64,000 bases of DNA from Desulfobulbaceae bacterium (GTDB lineage: Bacteria > Desulfobacterota > Desulfobulbia > Desulfobulbales > Desulfocapsaceae): contig JAGXHG010000012.1 of the NCBI GenBank assembly GCA_024636345.1, forward strand, positions 1 through 64,000, written 5' to 3'. This document shows, one piece after another, positions 29,510 to 38,908 of this stretch (the first letter of the stretch is position 1; each line of letters begins with the position of its first letter). The notes beneath the pieces were generated by a model. That model saw only the letters and a list, made by a program, of their open reading frames with translations. It had not been told where the DNA came from and did not search any database. Position numbers and translations under genes: made by a program.

Positions 29510-30498
29510 TCAAAGGCCGAATCATGAGTCACCTTATCCTGATTCTTATGGTCATCAGCTTCTGGCCGGGGCCGGTGCAGAGTGCCGCTGCTTCCCCCCT
29601 GCCAAACCTGATCCAGCAGACCAGGTTTATCGCCTATACCCCCCGCAGCTTTTCCAGTAGTGGCGGCAAGATACATGCTGCTACCGAGGCCGGCATCAGA
29701 GAGGATCTCACCCTGCTGCACCCTTTCTTTAACGGTGTGATCACCTACTCCGCAACCAGCGGCCTGGAAGCCGTTCCCCAGATTGCCCATGAACTTGGCT
29801 TTCGAGCGCTCATTCTGGGCATCTGGGACCCCTCATCCGAGACGGAGATCAGAAACGTCATTCATGCCGCCCAAAAATACCCCAACCTGATTGGAGCGAT
29901 TATTGTTGGCAACGAAGGGCTGTACACCAGACGATACCTGCCGCAAAACGTCGACAAGGCCATGCAGCGGATCAAGAAAGAGTGCCCAGAGATGGCAGTC
30001 ACCACCTCCGAGCCTTTTTTCCTCTATTTTGAAACAGAGTACAGGCAATTTTTCAACAGCCACGACCTGCTGATGCCCAACATCCATCCGGTCTTTGAAA
30101 AATGGTTTACCGCAAGTAACCCAAGCCAGGGTGTTGATATGGTCATTGAGATGGTTGATAAATTCCAAACGACTTACACCAAACCGCTGCTGATCAAGGA
30201 GACAGGCATGCCTGGGTATTCCAGTCATGACGGCCGTAATAATAAAGATAAGGGTTTTTCAATGAAACGACAGAGGCTCTTCTGGTCAGATATTCTCAAA
30301 CGGTTTCCCTTCTCCCCCAGCCAGTCCCTGGCTTGTTTTGAGGCCTTTGACGCCCCTTGGAAACCAGCGGAAATGGCCGCAACCCTTCCAGGCGATCACA
30401 GCAGTGAGGCCTTCTGGGGATTCTTTAGCAAGGACGGCAAAGCCAAGCAGGTACTTGAGGCCCTGCCCAGACTTCCGAGCTCCCTTCAAGATTTATAA
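29506..30498 (+). CDS. Exported GH17-like glycoside hydrolase
   Basis: 330-residue secreted protein with a signal peptide (MSHLILILMVISFWPGPVQSA). It resembles family 17 TIM-barrel beta-1,3-glucanases. GAIIVGNEGLYTRRYLP carries the likely acid/base Glu137, IKETGMPGY carries the likely nucleophile Glu232, and ACFEAFDAPWK matches the GH17 end motif. Bacterial members act on beta-1,3-glucan-like polymers or osmoregulated glucans. It overlaps the radical SAM gene by four bases (ATGA), although no functional link is evident. A short AAAAAGCGCTTTTT palindrome follows the stop. Confidence 0.78.
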
Positions 30499-30608
30499 AA
30501 AGCGCTTTTTTATCTATGAACAGAAAGGACTTTACATTTGAGAATAGAGACGACTATGCGACACTTTTTGTTGTGGGTCGACAGGTTCACCACAAATAGC
30601 TCGAGAGA

Positions 30609-31379
30609 TTATTTTTTGCGGGCAATAAAACAAGTGCTGGCATAGGTAACAGGAACGCCTTCAGGAGTTCCAAAGCGGGCCTGATACTCCCGTTCAAAAC
30701 GCCTGAGCCCGGCTCTCGTCCAACAATAATCACGCACCCCGCCCACACCGGTGGCCCGCAGATGATGCAGGACATCCCTGGGGGAGGGCAACAACAGCCT
30801 GTTCTGTTCGGTTTCCATCTGTTCCAGAATAAAATTCCTCTCCAGCAAGCCGGCAATCTCTTCAGGACTCCGGTAGTCAAGACCCACCCCCGTCAATTCC
30901 CTGAACTCCGCCAGGGTGCCTGGGCCAAAGATGGAAAAAGCAAGAAAACCATCCGTCCCCAGTGCCTGGGCCAGACGATGAAGAAAGCCGGGAAGATCTG
31001 TCAGCCACTGGAAGGTGGCGCTGGAGATGGCCAGAGTGAGCCTGTCCGGCAGCGGAAGTTTTTCGATATCGCCAAACAATGGCAGGAGGTGCGGCATCCT
31101 CTCTTCTGGAATCCTGACCCTGACTGATGTTGCAAAATCAGGGACCAGATCATTGAGAAAAAGGGTCTCAACCCGGTGCTGCCGGCAGAGCATCTCGGTC
31201 AGCATCCCGGTACAGCAACCGACCTCCAGAACCCGCTCATAGCTGATGGCAGGGAATTGCCCGGCAAGTTCCAGCAACCGAGCACTGACCTGCCTTTGCA
31301 CCGTGGCATGGAGGTCATAGCTTGCCATGGCCTGCCGGAAGCAGTGGGCTATCCTTTCCTTATTCAAAGTCATGACCAT
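30609..31379 (-). CDS. bioC: Malonyl-ACP O-methyltransferase BioC
   Basis: 256-residue class I SAM methyltransferase. SAM motif I is VLEVGCCTGMLTEMLCR. The N-terminal INKERIAHCFRQAMASYD-type helix (here LNKERIAHCFRQA) is typical of BioC, which methylates malonyl-ACP to disguise it as a pimeloyl primer. It is the last gene of the biotin cluster, about 28 bases after bioG. Two ATGs four residues apart are possible starts. Confidence 0.88.
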   Translation of the reverse strand: MVMTLNKERIAHCFRQAMASYDLHATVQRQVSARLLELAGQFPAISYERVLEVGCCTGMLTEMLCRQHRVETLFLNDLVPDFATSVRVRIPEERMPHLLPLFGDIEKLPLPDRLTLAISSATFQWLTDLPGFLHRLAQALGTDGFLAFSIFGPGTLAEFRELTGVGLDYRSPEEIAGLLERNFILEQMETEQNRLLLPSPRDVLHHLRATGVGGVRDYCWTRAGLRRFEREYQARFGTPEGVPVTYASTCFIARKK

Positions 31380-31407
31380 GGATTATCTGCTATTCCCTTC
31401 GTTTTAG

Positions 31408-32076
31408 TCATAACAGTGTCCCCACGAGTTCATCCCAACTGTTCCAGCCATAAAAGAGAAAGTGAGCCCCCTCGACCCGACGGACCTCTCTCCCCTGCCA
31501 AAAGGCAACCTGGTTGGCAGTGGGTACCACCATGTCCTGACCGGCGATCACGATTTTTGTATAGATCGCATTTTCTGCCGGCTGACAGTTCACCTGCCCT
31601 TGCAACGCCGCAAGCTCCAGGGCCTGACTTTCAACTGATCTCTGCGGCTGATGGCTAAGAAAGGTGTCCAAGGTCTGGCGATCCCGGCACATGCGACGAT
31701 AAAACTTCAGGCGACTGGTCGCACTGAACTGCTCCAGGGTGGCACCATAAAGCTGCACCGGAATCCCGAACTGATCATGGATGGGACAAAGGGTGCCGTT
31801 GATGGCCATGGAGCCCTGCAAGCAATGTGACCAGGGCTGGAAGATCTGCTGTCCGGCCCAGACTCCCATGGACCAGGAGATGAGGAAGCTACGCTGATAC
31901 CGTCTAAAAAGGGTCGCTGGATCAAAATCGAGCGCCATATCGCGATAATCGGAGAGCATGAGGACATCATACTCCCCGGCGCCAAGGGGCTGAAACGGCG
32001 TTGCATCCATGCCCCAGCCATTACAGAAGATGATCAATTGCTCCCGCTGCTGCTGATGCAGCCAGGTACTTATCAT
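31408..32076 (-). CDS. bioG: Pimeloyl-ACP methyl ester esterase BioG
   Basis: 222-residue alpha/beta hydrolase of the DUF452/BioG family. The nucleophile Ser lies in SWSMGVW, the acid in AGQDMVVP and the His in EGAHFLFYG. BioG removes the methyl group from pimeloyl-ACP methyl ester, doing the job of BioH. It overlaps the bioF stop by four bases and precedes bioC, which makes the methyl ester pathway complete in this cluster. Confidence 0.88.
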   Translation of the reverse strand: MISTWLHQQQREQLIIFCNGWGMDATPFQPLGAGEYDVLMLSDYRDMALDFDPATLFRRYQRSFLISWSMGVWAGQQIFQPWSHCLQGSMAINGTLCPIHDQFGIPVQLYGATLEQFSATSRLKFYRRMCRDRQTLDTFLSHQPQRSVESQALELAALQGQVNCQPAENAIYTKIVIAGQDMVVPTANQVAFWQGREVRRVEGAHFLFYGWNSWDELVGTLL

Positions 32077-33413
32077 CTCCGCCGGCCCCCAATGCCCTGC
32101 CGCAAGGCTGCGCCGGGCAGGGCCGGAGTCTCCGCTTCGCTGCGCTTACCTGCCCCACTGTCGCGACATCCAGGGACGGATGATGAGCGACTAATCTCCC
32201 TGGCCAGGATCTCCGGGAGCCCCTGCAGATCGTGCCAGCCCATATCTGCAGTCAGGGAGAGACGGAAACGGGCAGTACCTTCCGGGACGGCAGGGGGACG
32301 CACCGGGAAGATAAGGAATCCATGACCCTGCAGGGTTTCGGCAAGGAGTACCGTTTCCTGGTCACTGCCGATAATCAGCGGAATGATATTGGTATCGCCG
32401 GCAGTGGGCAGGCTATACTGCTGCAGCCCCTGACGGAGTTGGAGGGAGAGTGAGGCCAGTTGACGCCGCTGTTCTGCCATGGTCTGCTGTTCCTGAAAGA
32501 CAAAACGATTCCAGTTAAGCACCACCGGCGGCAGGGCCGTGGTAAAGATCAGCGAGCGGCTGTAATTGACCAGATAGTCACGGATATCCTGGCTGCAGAT
32601 GACAAAGGCACCAATGGAGGCCAGGGCCTTGCCGAAGGTTCCCACCAGCAGGTCGATATCAGCCACAACCCCCTGCTCTTCGGCCTTGCCAAGCCCTCTC
32701 TCCCCATAGAGGCCGACACCATGAGCCTCATCCAGATAGAGCAGGGCGTCAAACTCTTTTTTCAACTGAATGAGACGCCCAAGGTCGGCCACGTCGCCAT
32801 CCATGCTGAAGACCGACTCACTGACAATTACCACCCGCTCATAACGATGACGATGGGTGGCCAGCAGACACTCCAGCTGATCATAGTCACGATGGGCAAA
32901 ACGTTTATGGGCTGCCCGGCAGAGCTGCATCCCGTCATGGATGGAGGCATGATTCAGCTTATCAGAAAGGATCAGATCGTTTTTTCCCAAAAGGGCCGGC
33001 AGAATGCCGATATTGGCGTGATATCCTGAATTAAAAAGCAGGGCCGCAGGGCGTCCATAGGCCATGGCCAGATCCTCCTCCAGATGATGGGCCAGATCCG
33101 TATCGCCTGCAAGCAGACGGGAAGAGGCTGCTCCCAGCCCATAACACTCAAGAAGATTCCCGTCATCCATCCCCTCGTAAAAGCGGCGGAGCAGAGAGGA
33201 ATCCCCGGCCAGACCCAGATAATCATTGGAGGTCAGATTCAGCAGCTCCCGTCCCGAAGACTGAACATGACAGCCCCTGCGACCGGCCAGGGGCCTGAGG
33301 TGACGCAGCCGTCCGCACTGTGCAAGTCTGGCCAGATCTTCCTTGTACTCAGGACTCACGGCCGCTCCCGCCATCCTTGGCTCCCGCGGCATCAGGCCAT
33401 CCCTGGCCGTCAT
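32073..33413 (-). CDS. bioF: 8-amino-7-oxononanoate synthase BioF
   Basis: 446-residue PLP-dependent synthase joining pimeloyl-ACP with alanine. [33 protein letters not shown] and the PLP lysine in [11 protein letters not shown] are present. Typical BioF is about 385-400 residues. Here about 20 extra N-terminal residues and a C-terminal tail of about 40 Ser/Gly/Arg/Ala-rich residues (after EILAREI) are unlike the family. The tail is encoded by GC-rich inverted repeats at 32095-32155. It overlaps bioA upstream and bioG downstream by four bases each, so translation is coupled. Confidence 0.93.
   Translation of the reverse strand: MTARDGLMPREPRMAGAAVSPEYKEDLARLAQCGRLRHLRPLAGRRGCHVQSSGRELLNLTSNDYLGLAGDSSLLRRFYEGMDDGNLLECYGLGAASSRLLAGDTDLAHHLEEDLAMAYGRPAALLFNSGYHANIGILPALLGKNDLILSDKLNHASIHDGMQLCRAAHKRFAHRDYDQLECLLATHRHRYERVVIVSESVFSMDGDVADLGRLIQLKKEFDALLYLDEAHGVGLYGERGLGKAEEQGVVADIDLLVGTFGKALASIGAFVICSQDIRDYLVNYSRSLIFTTALPPVVLNWNRFVFQEQQTMAEQRRQLASLSLQLRQGLQQYSLPTAGDTNIIPLIIGSDQETVLLAETLQGHGFLIFPVRPPAVPEGTARFRLSLTADMGWHDLQGLPEILAREISRSSSVPGCRDSGAGKRSEAETPALPGAALRQGIGGRRR
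32095..32155. repeat. GC-rich inverted repeats in bioF 3' end
   Basis: CCCTGCC (32095-32101) pairs with GGCAGGG (32116-32122), which can instead pair with CCTGCCC (32149-32155). A CGGAGTCTCCG dyad lies between. The block encodes the odd C-terminal tail of BioF and may be an inserted palindromic element. Confidence 0.6.
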
Positions 33414-34696
33414 TGCCCCTCACCCGCCACCACCTTAACAATGGCCGAGGTCAGGGTCTGCAGATCTTCTTCTGCGATACAGTATGGCGGCATCACATAG
33501 ACCAGACGACCGAAAGGCCGGACCCAGACCCCGCGCTCGACAAAGGCCGCCTGGATCTCACGCATGCGCACCGGTTCTTTCATCTCCACCACGCCGATAG
33601 CGCCCAGTACCCTGACATCCTGCACCTGCGCCAGCTCCCTGCATGGCGCCAACCCCTCTTCCAGCAGCTGCTCGATCCGCCCCACCTGTTGCTGCCAGTC
33701 AGACTCCAGCAGGAGCCGGAGGGAAGCGCAGGCCACATGACAAGCCAGGGGATTGCCCATAAATGTCGGACCATGCATAAAGACGCCGGGACTGCCCTGG
33801 GATACACCCAGGCCCACCTCGGCAGTGGCCAGGACTGCGGCCAGGGTCATGGTCCCGCCGGTTATGGCCTTGCCCAGACACATGATATCGGGAGTGATAC
33901 CTGCATGGTCACAGCCAAAGAGAGTGCCGCTGCGGCCAAAACCGGTGGCGATCTCATCAACAATCAGCAGGACGCCAAAGTTGTCGCAGAGACGGCGCAC
34001 CTGGCGCAGATACTCGGGATGATAAAAACGCATGCCGCCGGCACCCTGGACAATGGGCTCCAGGATCACCGCACACAATTCCTTGTGGTGCTGCTCGATC
34101 AGCCGGGCAAAGGATGCGATATCACCTTCATCCCAAACGTGCGAGAAAAGACACTCGGGGCGGTCCGCAAAGAAATATTGGGGCAGGGATCCGGCAAAGA
34201 GATGGTGCATGCCTCCCTGCGGATCAGAGACCGACATGGCATGAAAGGTGTCCCCGTGATAACCGGAACGGATGGTGAGAAAACGGCAGCGCTCAGGATT
34301 ACCGGTTGCATGGTGATACTGGATAGCCATCTTCATGGCCACCTCCACTGCCACCGAACCCGAGTCACAGAGGAAGACCTTCTCCAGACCAGCAGGGGCC
34401 ATCTCCACCAGTAACTTTGCCAGCTCCACGGCGGGACCGTGGGTGAGCCCGCCGAACATCACATGGGACATGCGGGCGGCTTGTTCCTGCAGGGCCTGGA
34501 CCAGGACAGGATGGCTGTAGCCATGGATTGCCGACCACCAAGAGGCCATGCCGTCAATCAGTTCTCTGCCATCCATAAGGCGGATACGCACGCCTGCCGC
34601 CGACTCCACCGGATAGACCGGCAAGGGATCTTTCATGGAAGTATAGGGATGCCAGAGATGGTCACGGTCGTAATTGAGAAGGGTTTGGGTATCCAT
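33410..34696 (-). CDS. bioA: DAPA aminotransferase BioA
   Basis: 428-residue class III aminotransferase converting 8-amino-7-oxononanoate to 7,8-diaminononanoate with SAM as amino donor. LWHPYTSM near the N-terminus, [26 protein letters not shown] and the PLP lysine in CLGKAITGG identify it. It overlaps bioF by four bases and starts 37 bases after bioB. No bioD (dethiobiotin synthetase) gene is present in the cluster. Confidence 0.95.
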   Translation of the reverse strand: MDTQTLLNYDRDHLWHPYTSMKDPLPVYPVESAAGVRIRLMDGRELIDGMASWWSAIHGYSHPVLVQALQEQAARMSHVMFGGLTHGPAVELAKLLVEMAPAGLEKVFLCDSGSVAVEVAMKMAIQYHHATGNPERCRFLTIRSGYHGDTFHAMSVSDPQGGMHHLFAGSLPQYFFADRPECLFSHVWDEGDIASFARLIEQHHKELCAVILEPIVQGAGGMRFYHPEYLRQVRRLCDNFGVLLIVDEIATGFGRSGTLFGCDHAGITPDIMCLGKAITGGTMTLAAVLATAEVGLGVSQGSPGVFMHGPTFMGNPLACHVACASLRLLLESDWQQQVGRIEQLLEEGLAPCRELAQVQDVRVLGAIGVVEMKEPVRMREIQAAFVERGVWVRPFGRLVYVMPPYCIAEEDLQTLTSAIVKVVAGEGQ

Positions 34697-34733
34697 GAAG
34701 ATGAAGCTCGATTATTTTGGAGGGCAAGCTATT

Positions 34734-35690
34734 TTAAAATTTAAATCCCATCTTGCCAATGGCTTGCAGATCCTGCTCCAGACCATTGCCGGCTGTGGTC
34801 AGATAGTTGCCGACGATGGCGCCGTTGGCGCCGGCAGCAAAGCATTGATACTGCTCCGTCCCAAACTGATTGCGGCCTCCAGCCAGACGGATAACCGCCC
34901 GCGGATTGATAAAACGGAACATGGCGATGGTGCGCAGGACCTCGTCAAAGGGAATTGGTTCCAATTCAGCAAAAGGGGTACCGGCAATGGGGGTCAGGAT
35001 ATTGATGGGGATGGACATGACCTCAAGATCTCGCAGCTCACAAGCCAGTTGCAAGCGCTGTTCCAGGGTCTCACCCATGCCGATGATACCGCCGGAACAA
35101 ATATCCATACCGGCCGCCCGGGCAATACGAATGGTCTCAACCTTTTCTTCCCAAGTGTGGGTGGTGCACACCTGTGGGAAATATTCCCGGCAGCTCTCCA
35201 GATTACAGTGATAGCGCCGCACCCCAAAGGCAACCAGCCGTTCCGCCTTGTCGCGGGTCAGCAGCCCCATGGAGGCACAGAAGAGAAGCCCTGTTTCCCG
35301 GCCAAGCTCGGCGTAAAGTTGCCCCAGCTTCTCAAGCTGCTCATTTTTGACAGAGCGACCGGCCGTGACCAGAGAGAGGCGACGCACCCCGGCTCGATCA
35401 TTTTCTCTGGCCTGTTCCAGCGCCGTAGCGGTCTCTATCTGCTCATAACTGTCAATGGCCGCAGGATAGAGGGCAGACTGGGCGCAATAGCGGCAGTCCT
35501 CCGAACAGCGGCCGGAACGGGCATTGATAATGGAGCAGAGATCAAAAGAGCTGGCATGAAAAAAATGACAGAGGCCGTCCGCTTCCCGGCATAATTCGTT
35601 CAGGTCAGAGTCACGTGCCACCTCTAGCGCACTCTCGTAACTGAGCGTGCCGCCATCGTGAATCTGCTGCAGACAGCTGTGAATGGTCAT
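34734..35690 (-). CDS. bioB: Biotin synthase BioB
   Basis: 318-residue radical SAM enzyme inserting sulfur into dethiobiotin. The SAM cluster CSEDCRYC uses Cys62, Cys66 and Cys69; SGGIIGMGET and CFAAGANGAIVGNYLTT are family motifs. It heads bioB-bioA-bioF-bioG-bioC. Its start is 48 bases after the mlaD stop on the same strand, and I see no convincing BirA operator there, so it may be read through from mla. Confidence 0.95.
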   Translation of the reverse strand: MTIHSCLQQIHDGGTLSYESALEVARDSDLNELCREADGLCHFFHASSFDLCSIINARSGRCSEDCRYCAQSALYPAAIDSYEQIETATALEQARENDRAGVRRLSLVTAGRSVKNEQLEKLGQLYAELGRETGLLFCASMGLLTRDKAERLVAFGVRRYHCNLESCREYFPQVCTTHTWEEKVETIRIARAAGMDICSGGIIGMGETLEQRLQLACELRDLEVMSIPINILTPIAGTPFAELEPIPFDEVLRTIAMFRFINPRAVIRLAGGRNQFGTEQYQCFAAGANGAIVGNYLTTAGNGLEQDLQAIGKMGFKF

Positions 35691-35738
35691 TGAGTTAGGT
35701 TGTTGATAACGATAACAGGTGAACGCTTACCAGCGGCC

Positions 35739-36194
35739 CTATTTTTTTTCTACACTGCCAAAGGCAAATTTGCTGATCAGTGATTCCAGATCAACCGCCG
35801 ACTCGGTATCGACCAGCAGCCCCCCGTCAGCAAAGAGATTCTCGTCTGCGCCCAAGGTCAGTTGAATATACTTGTCACCAATAATCCCCTGAGTTTTGAC
35901 CGAGGCCATGGAATCCACGGGAACTTTCACCCCTTTATCAATCTGCAGAGCCACATAAGCCAATTCATCTTTGCCAAGCCAGGTACGTTGGACCTGACCC
36001 ACGACCACTCCGGCGATCTGGACTGCTGCGCCCTTCTTCACCCCGGAGATATTGTCAAACTCGGCATTGACCACATAGCTGTTTCCCGCACTCAGAATCG
36101 AGACCTCTCCAAGCTGTAATGCCAAATAGCCAAAAGCTAGAAAACCAAGCACCATAAAAAGACCAACAAATAATTCAAGACCGTTCTGTTTCAT
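35739..36194 (-). CDS. mlaD: Phospholipid transport MCE protein MlaD
   Basis: 151-residue protein with one N-terminal membrane helix (LFVGLFMVLGFLAFGYLALQ) and one MCE domain containing NISGVKKGAAVQIAGVVVG and IIGDKYIQLTLG. MlaD forms hexamers that shuttle phospholipids between the membranes, anchored to the MlaEF transporter. It overlaps mlaF by four bases. The order here is mlaE-mlaF-mlaD; mlaC and mlaB are not present. Confidence 0.93.
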   Translation of the reverse strand: MKQNGLELFVGLFMVLGFLAFGYLALQLGEVSILSAGNSYVVNAEFDNISGVKKGAAVQIAGVVVGQVQRTWLGKDELAYVALQIDKGVKVPVDSMASVKTQGIIGDKYIQLTLGADENLFADGGLLVDTESAVDLESLISKFAFGSVEKK

Positions 36195-36976
36195 TGTTCC
36201 ACCAGATAACTCTGATAAATTTCACCCATTGTACTCTCCACAAACTCACGGATATGCGGTTCCCGCGACCATTGCAAGGCCTCAGGGCTGGCAAACACAT
36301 CAGTTTTTCCATTATTTAAAACAATAACCTGATCCGCCAGATTAAACACCTTGGGAATATCATGGCTGACAATCATCGCGGTGTACCCAACCTGTTCCTG
36401 GGTTCTGGCAAAAAGCCTATAGATATCCTGGGTCATAACCGGATCAAGGCCGGTAGTAGGCTCATCGAAAAGCATAATCTCCGGCTTCAACTGCAAGGCC
36501 CTGGCTAACCCCACCCGCTTACGCATGCCGCCGCTCAACTGGGCGGGAAACTTTTCCTCATGACCGGTCAGCTCAAGCTGGGTCAAGATGGCCATGACCT
36601 GCTCACGGATCTCACCATCCGACTTGCTGGTTCGCTCCCGCAGCGGCAGGGCCACATTCTCATAGACGCTCAAGGAATCAAAGAGGGCCGAGCCCTGAAA
36701 AAGCACCCCAAAGCGAGTGCGTAATTGCTCAAGGGAACGTCCCCGCAGTCCGGTCACATCTTCACCTCCGACCAGAATCTGGCCGCTGTCAACCGGCATC
36801 AGGCCCAGGATCAGCTTCAAAGTAACACTTTTCCCCTGGCCGCTGCCGCCGGCAATGACTGTGGTCTTGCCAACCGGGATGGAAAAATTCACATGATCAA
36901 GGATCATCTGCCGTCCCCCGTTCTGTTTGGCAAAGGACTTGGTCACGTCCTTGAATTCTATGGCAAATTCACTCAT
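36191..36976 (-). CDS. mlaF: Phospholipid ABC transporter ATPase MlaF
   Basis: 261-residue ABC ATPase: Walker A GGSGQGKS, signature LSGGMRKRVGLARAL, Walker B IMLFDEPTTGLD and H-loop SHDI. It powers the Mla lipid pathway for outer-membrane asymmetry. It is translationally coupled to mlaE (overlap of four bases) and to mlaD (overlap of four bases). Confidence 0.94.
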   Translation of the reverse strand: MSEFAIEFKDVTKSFAKQNGGRQMILDHVNFSIPVGKTTVIAGGSGQGKSVTLKLILGLMPVDSGQILVGGEDVTGLRGRSLEQLRTRFGVLFQGSALFDSLSVYENVALPLRERTSKSDGEIREQVMAILTQLELTGHEEKFPAQLSGGMRKRVGLARALQLKPEIMLFDEPTTGLDPVMTQDIYRLFARTQEQVGYTAMIVSHDIPKVFNLADQVIVLNNGKTDVFASPEALQWSREPHIREFVESTMGEIYQSYLVEQ

Positions 36977-37764
36977 AATAAAACCGCTGTCAACAGATAA
37001 TCAAAGATAAGCACCGAAATAGAGGAAAAGACCACGGCCTGGGTGGTCACCCGGCTGACACTCTGGGCCCCGAAACCGGCCCCACGGATCTGATAGATAA
37101 AATAACCGCGTCCTGAACAGATCCAAACCACCAGCAAGGCAAAGACAAAGGACTTGATCACCCCAAGACTGATATCATGGTTGGTGACACTGGTGCGCAT
37201 CCCCTCAAGATAACTGCCGGGATTCACCCCCATGAGATGGACTCCGGCAACATAGCCACCGGCAATCCCCACCACATCAAAGAGGGCCGTCAACAGGGGG
37301 ATAGAGACGAGCGCGGCCAGGAATTTTGGGCTGATCAGATAACGAAACGGATCAACTGCCATGCATTCGAGGGCATCAATCTGCTCCGAAATCCGCATGA
37401 TGCCAAGCTCGGCACACATGGCGGAACCCGCTCGCCCGGCCACCATGATGGCGGTCAGGACTGGCCCGAGTTCCATGATAAGGGTGAGCGACACCGCAGA
37501 GCCAAGCATCCCCTCCGCTCCGAACTTGTGCAGCGAATAATAGCCCTGCAGCCCCAGCACCATACCTGTGGAGGCAGCGGTACAAAAAATCACCATCATG
37601 GAGCCGGCGCCGATAAAATGCATTTGGCGCATGAACTCGGCCATCCGGAAAGGACGCCTGAACACCCCTTTAAGCGCCAGCAAAAGATAGAGGCCCATAC
37701 GCCCCATATCCTGAAGCATATAGAGGCCTGTCTCTCCTAATTTTTCCACGGGATTTCGTTGCAT
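36973..37764 (-). CDS. mlaE: Phospholipid ABC transporter permease MlaE
   Basis: About 263 residues with the MlaE permease fold: a cytoplasmic N-terminal helix, then five or more membrane segments. GPVLTAIMVAGRAGSAMCAELGIM is the conserved coupling region (fragment AGRAGSAMCAELG), followed by EQIDALECMAVDP. I placed the start at the ATG at 37764, which has GAAGG close upstream; the frame could open at GTG 37803 or ATG 37791. It is the first gene of the mla-bio run. Confidence 0.92.
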   Translation of the reverse strand: MQRNPVEKLGETGLYMLQDMGRMGLYLLLALKGVFRRPFRMAEFMRQMHFIGAGSMMVIFCTAASTGMVLGLQGYYSLHKFGAEGMLGSAVSLTLIMELGPVLTAIMVAGRAGSAMCAELGIMRISEQIDALECMAVDPFRYLISPKFLAALVSIPLLTALFDVVGIAGGYVAGVHLMGVNPGSYLEGMRTSVTNHDISLGVIKSFVFALLVVWICSGRGYFIYQIRGAGFGAQSVSRVTTQAVVFSSISVLIFDYLLTAVLL

Positions 37765-38059
37765 ACTGCCTTCACCCTGCTCAAACGCCATCTCAGATAG
37801 CACAAATTTTCAGAATATCTTAAAAAAAAGTCTCTGGATAATAAAAACGACAAAAGCAACTGTCAACTTCTTTCAAAAAAACACATACAATCCCTTATCA
37901 AATTCTTCCAGTAAGTTCTTATGCTACCTCACCTGACACCAATTCGCACCTATCATTTATCTTTTTATAGGAAATGTGAAGAATTGTCGGAAACAGCTTT
38001 TTTTACCAACCGGTATGAATCCTTCAGGAATCTGTCGACAGTGGGTCAGCGTTTGTCGA

Positions 38060-38089
38060 TTGACAAACAAAACATCCCTGTGGTAAAAA
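38060..38089 (+). promoter_or_regulatory. Promoter for tRNA-Leu
   Basis: TTGACA at 38060-38065 and TAAAAA at 38084-38089 with an 18-base spacer, ending ten bases before the tRNA. This fits a sigma-70 promoter starting at or near the tRNA 5' end. Confidence 0.65.
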
Positions 38090-38098
38090 CAAGCACAC

Positions 38099-38186
38099 GC
38101 CTGGATGGTGGAACTGGTAGACACCCGAGACTTAAAATCTCGTGATCCTTGTGATCGTGCGAGTTCGATTCTCGCTCTAGGCACCA
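38099..38186 (+). tRNA. tRNA-Leu (anticodon TAA)
   Basis: 88 bases including an encoded CCA. The acceptor GCCTGGA pairs with TCTAGGC with one wobble. The anticodon arm CGAGACTTAAAATCTCG gives anticodon TAA, a long variable arm (GTGATCCTTGTGATCGTGC region) marks a class II tRNA, and GTTCGATTC is the T loop. The region downstream is a decayed integron and may have used this locus as an integration site. Confidence 0.96.
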
Positions 38187-38193
38187 ATAGAAT

Positions 38194-38235
38194 AAGGGGT
38201 TTCAGTGATTCACTGAAACCCCTTTCTTTTTTTAA
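38194..38235 (+). terminator. Rho-independent terminator of tRNA-Leu
   Basis: A long stem made of AAGGGGTTTCAGTGA and its complement, followed by TCTTTTTTT. It is immediately downstream of tRNA-Leu. Confidence 0.9.
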
Positions 38236-38449
38236 GTTCACTACAATTTACTACAGTTTATATCAGGTTGTTGTTTCCGTCGCTTTGCCATCAACTTCTT
38301 TATCCCGTCCATAACAGAATCAATATTTACCATAAAAGAGATTTCAACCTTGCGTTCTTTCTTTTAGGTCCGTCTCAACCCTCTCACGAACCTGACCAAT
38401 GCCAAGACATTGATCATCAAAAAAAAGAACCTCTCATGTCGGGAGATAT
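38236..38449. other. Unassigned region between tRNA-Leu and integron remnant
   Basis: Minus-strand codons at about 38240-38360 read MVNIDSVMDGIKKLMAKRRK and end soon after. I cannot match this fragment to a family. The position beside a tRNA suggests a relic of an integrated element, but this is not shown. Confidence 0.3.
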
Positions 38450-38514
38450 TCAAGAAGCCACGCCGCTAGCCAGCCGCGCGGCTTTTTGCGTTGGCTGAAT
38501 TTGCATTGTTAGGC
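38450..38514 (-). repeat. attC site of the gdx cassette, 3' half missing
   Basis: On the cassette strand the site begins GCCTAAC (38508-38514), overlapping the gdx stop codon as integron cassettes usually do. It continues with AATGC, a GCCAACGC left box, a GC-rich apex and a matching GCGTGGC right box. The expected closing GTTAGGC core is absent, so the last cassette border is broken. Confidence 0.65.
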
Positions 38515-38829
38515 CGGTGATGCAAGTTTGAGACCGATGATACCAGCGATGATGAACGAAATGCTGATTAGCCGACCAGCGTTTGCGGGCTCTCCGAGCA
38601 GCACGATTCCAAGGATTACGGTGCCGACAGCGCCAACACCAACCCAGATGCTGTAAGCGGTGCCAACTGGAAGTGACTTCATTGCAATGCCCAGCAGCCA
38701 AAGACTCACGATCATCGCCAGAATCGTCCAAATGGTAGGCCACAACCTGGTGAAGCCTTCCGTGTACTTCAAACCGATGGCCCAACCGGTCTCGAACAGC
38801 CCCGCAATAACGAGAATTACCCAAGCCAT
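38509..38829 (-). CDS. gdx: Gdx/SugE guanidinium exporter (SMR family)
   Basis: 106-residue small multidrug resistance protein with four membrane helices. Glu13 (IAGLFETGW) is the central proton and substrate residue. [17 protein letters not shown] and the C-terminal helix match the Gdx/SugE subtype that exports guanidinium rather than the Qac subtype. A guanidine-II riboswitch lies just upstream, and AAGGGAG precedes the ATG at 38829 by seven bases. The stop codon lies inside the attC core GCCTAAC, so it is the second cassette of an integron remnant. Confidence 0.9.
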   Translation of the reverse strand: MAWVILVIAGLFETGWAIGLKYTEGFTRLWPTIWTILAMIVSLWLLGIAMKSLPVGTAYSIWVGVGAVGTVILGIVLLGEPANAGRLISISFIIAGIIGLKLASPA

Positions 38830-38851
38830 GTATCTTCTCCCTTCAAAATGG

Positions 38852-38896
38852 CGGGGTCGTCCCCGATCAATGTTGGAGCGGTGAGGTCGTCCTCAC
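38852..38896 (-). promoter_or_regulatory. Guanidine-II (mini-ykkC) riboswitch
   Basis: On the minus strand two hairpins, GTGAGG-ACGA-CCTCAC (38881-38896) and CGGGG-ACGA-CCCCG (38852-38865), are joined by a 15-base linker. Both have the ACGR tetraloop that defines this class. It lies between the cassette border and the gdx ribosome site, so guanidinium binding probably exposes translation of the exporter. Confidence 0.9.
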
Positions 38897-38908
38897 TTCG
38901 GGTCAATG

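Noticed and set aside
33320-34414. 364-codon plus-strand frame
   Set aside because: Shadow of bioA on the opposite strand; no ribosome site or motif.
35690-35740. BirA operator upstream of bioB
   Set aside because: TTATCGTTATCAAC-type repeats occur, but not the paired TGTAAAC/GTTTACA half-sites.
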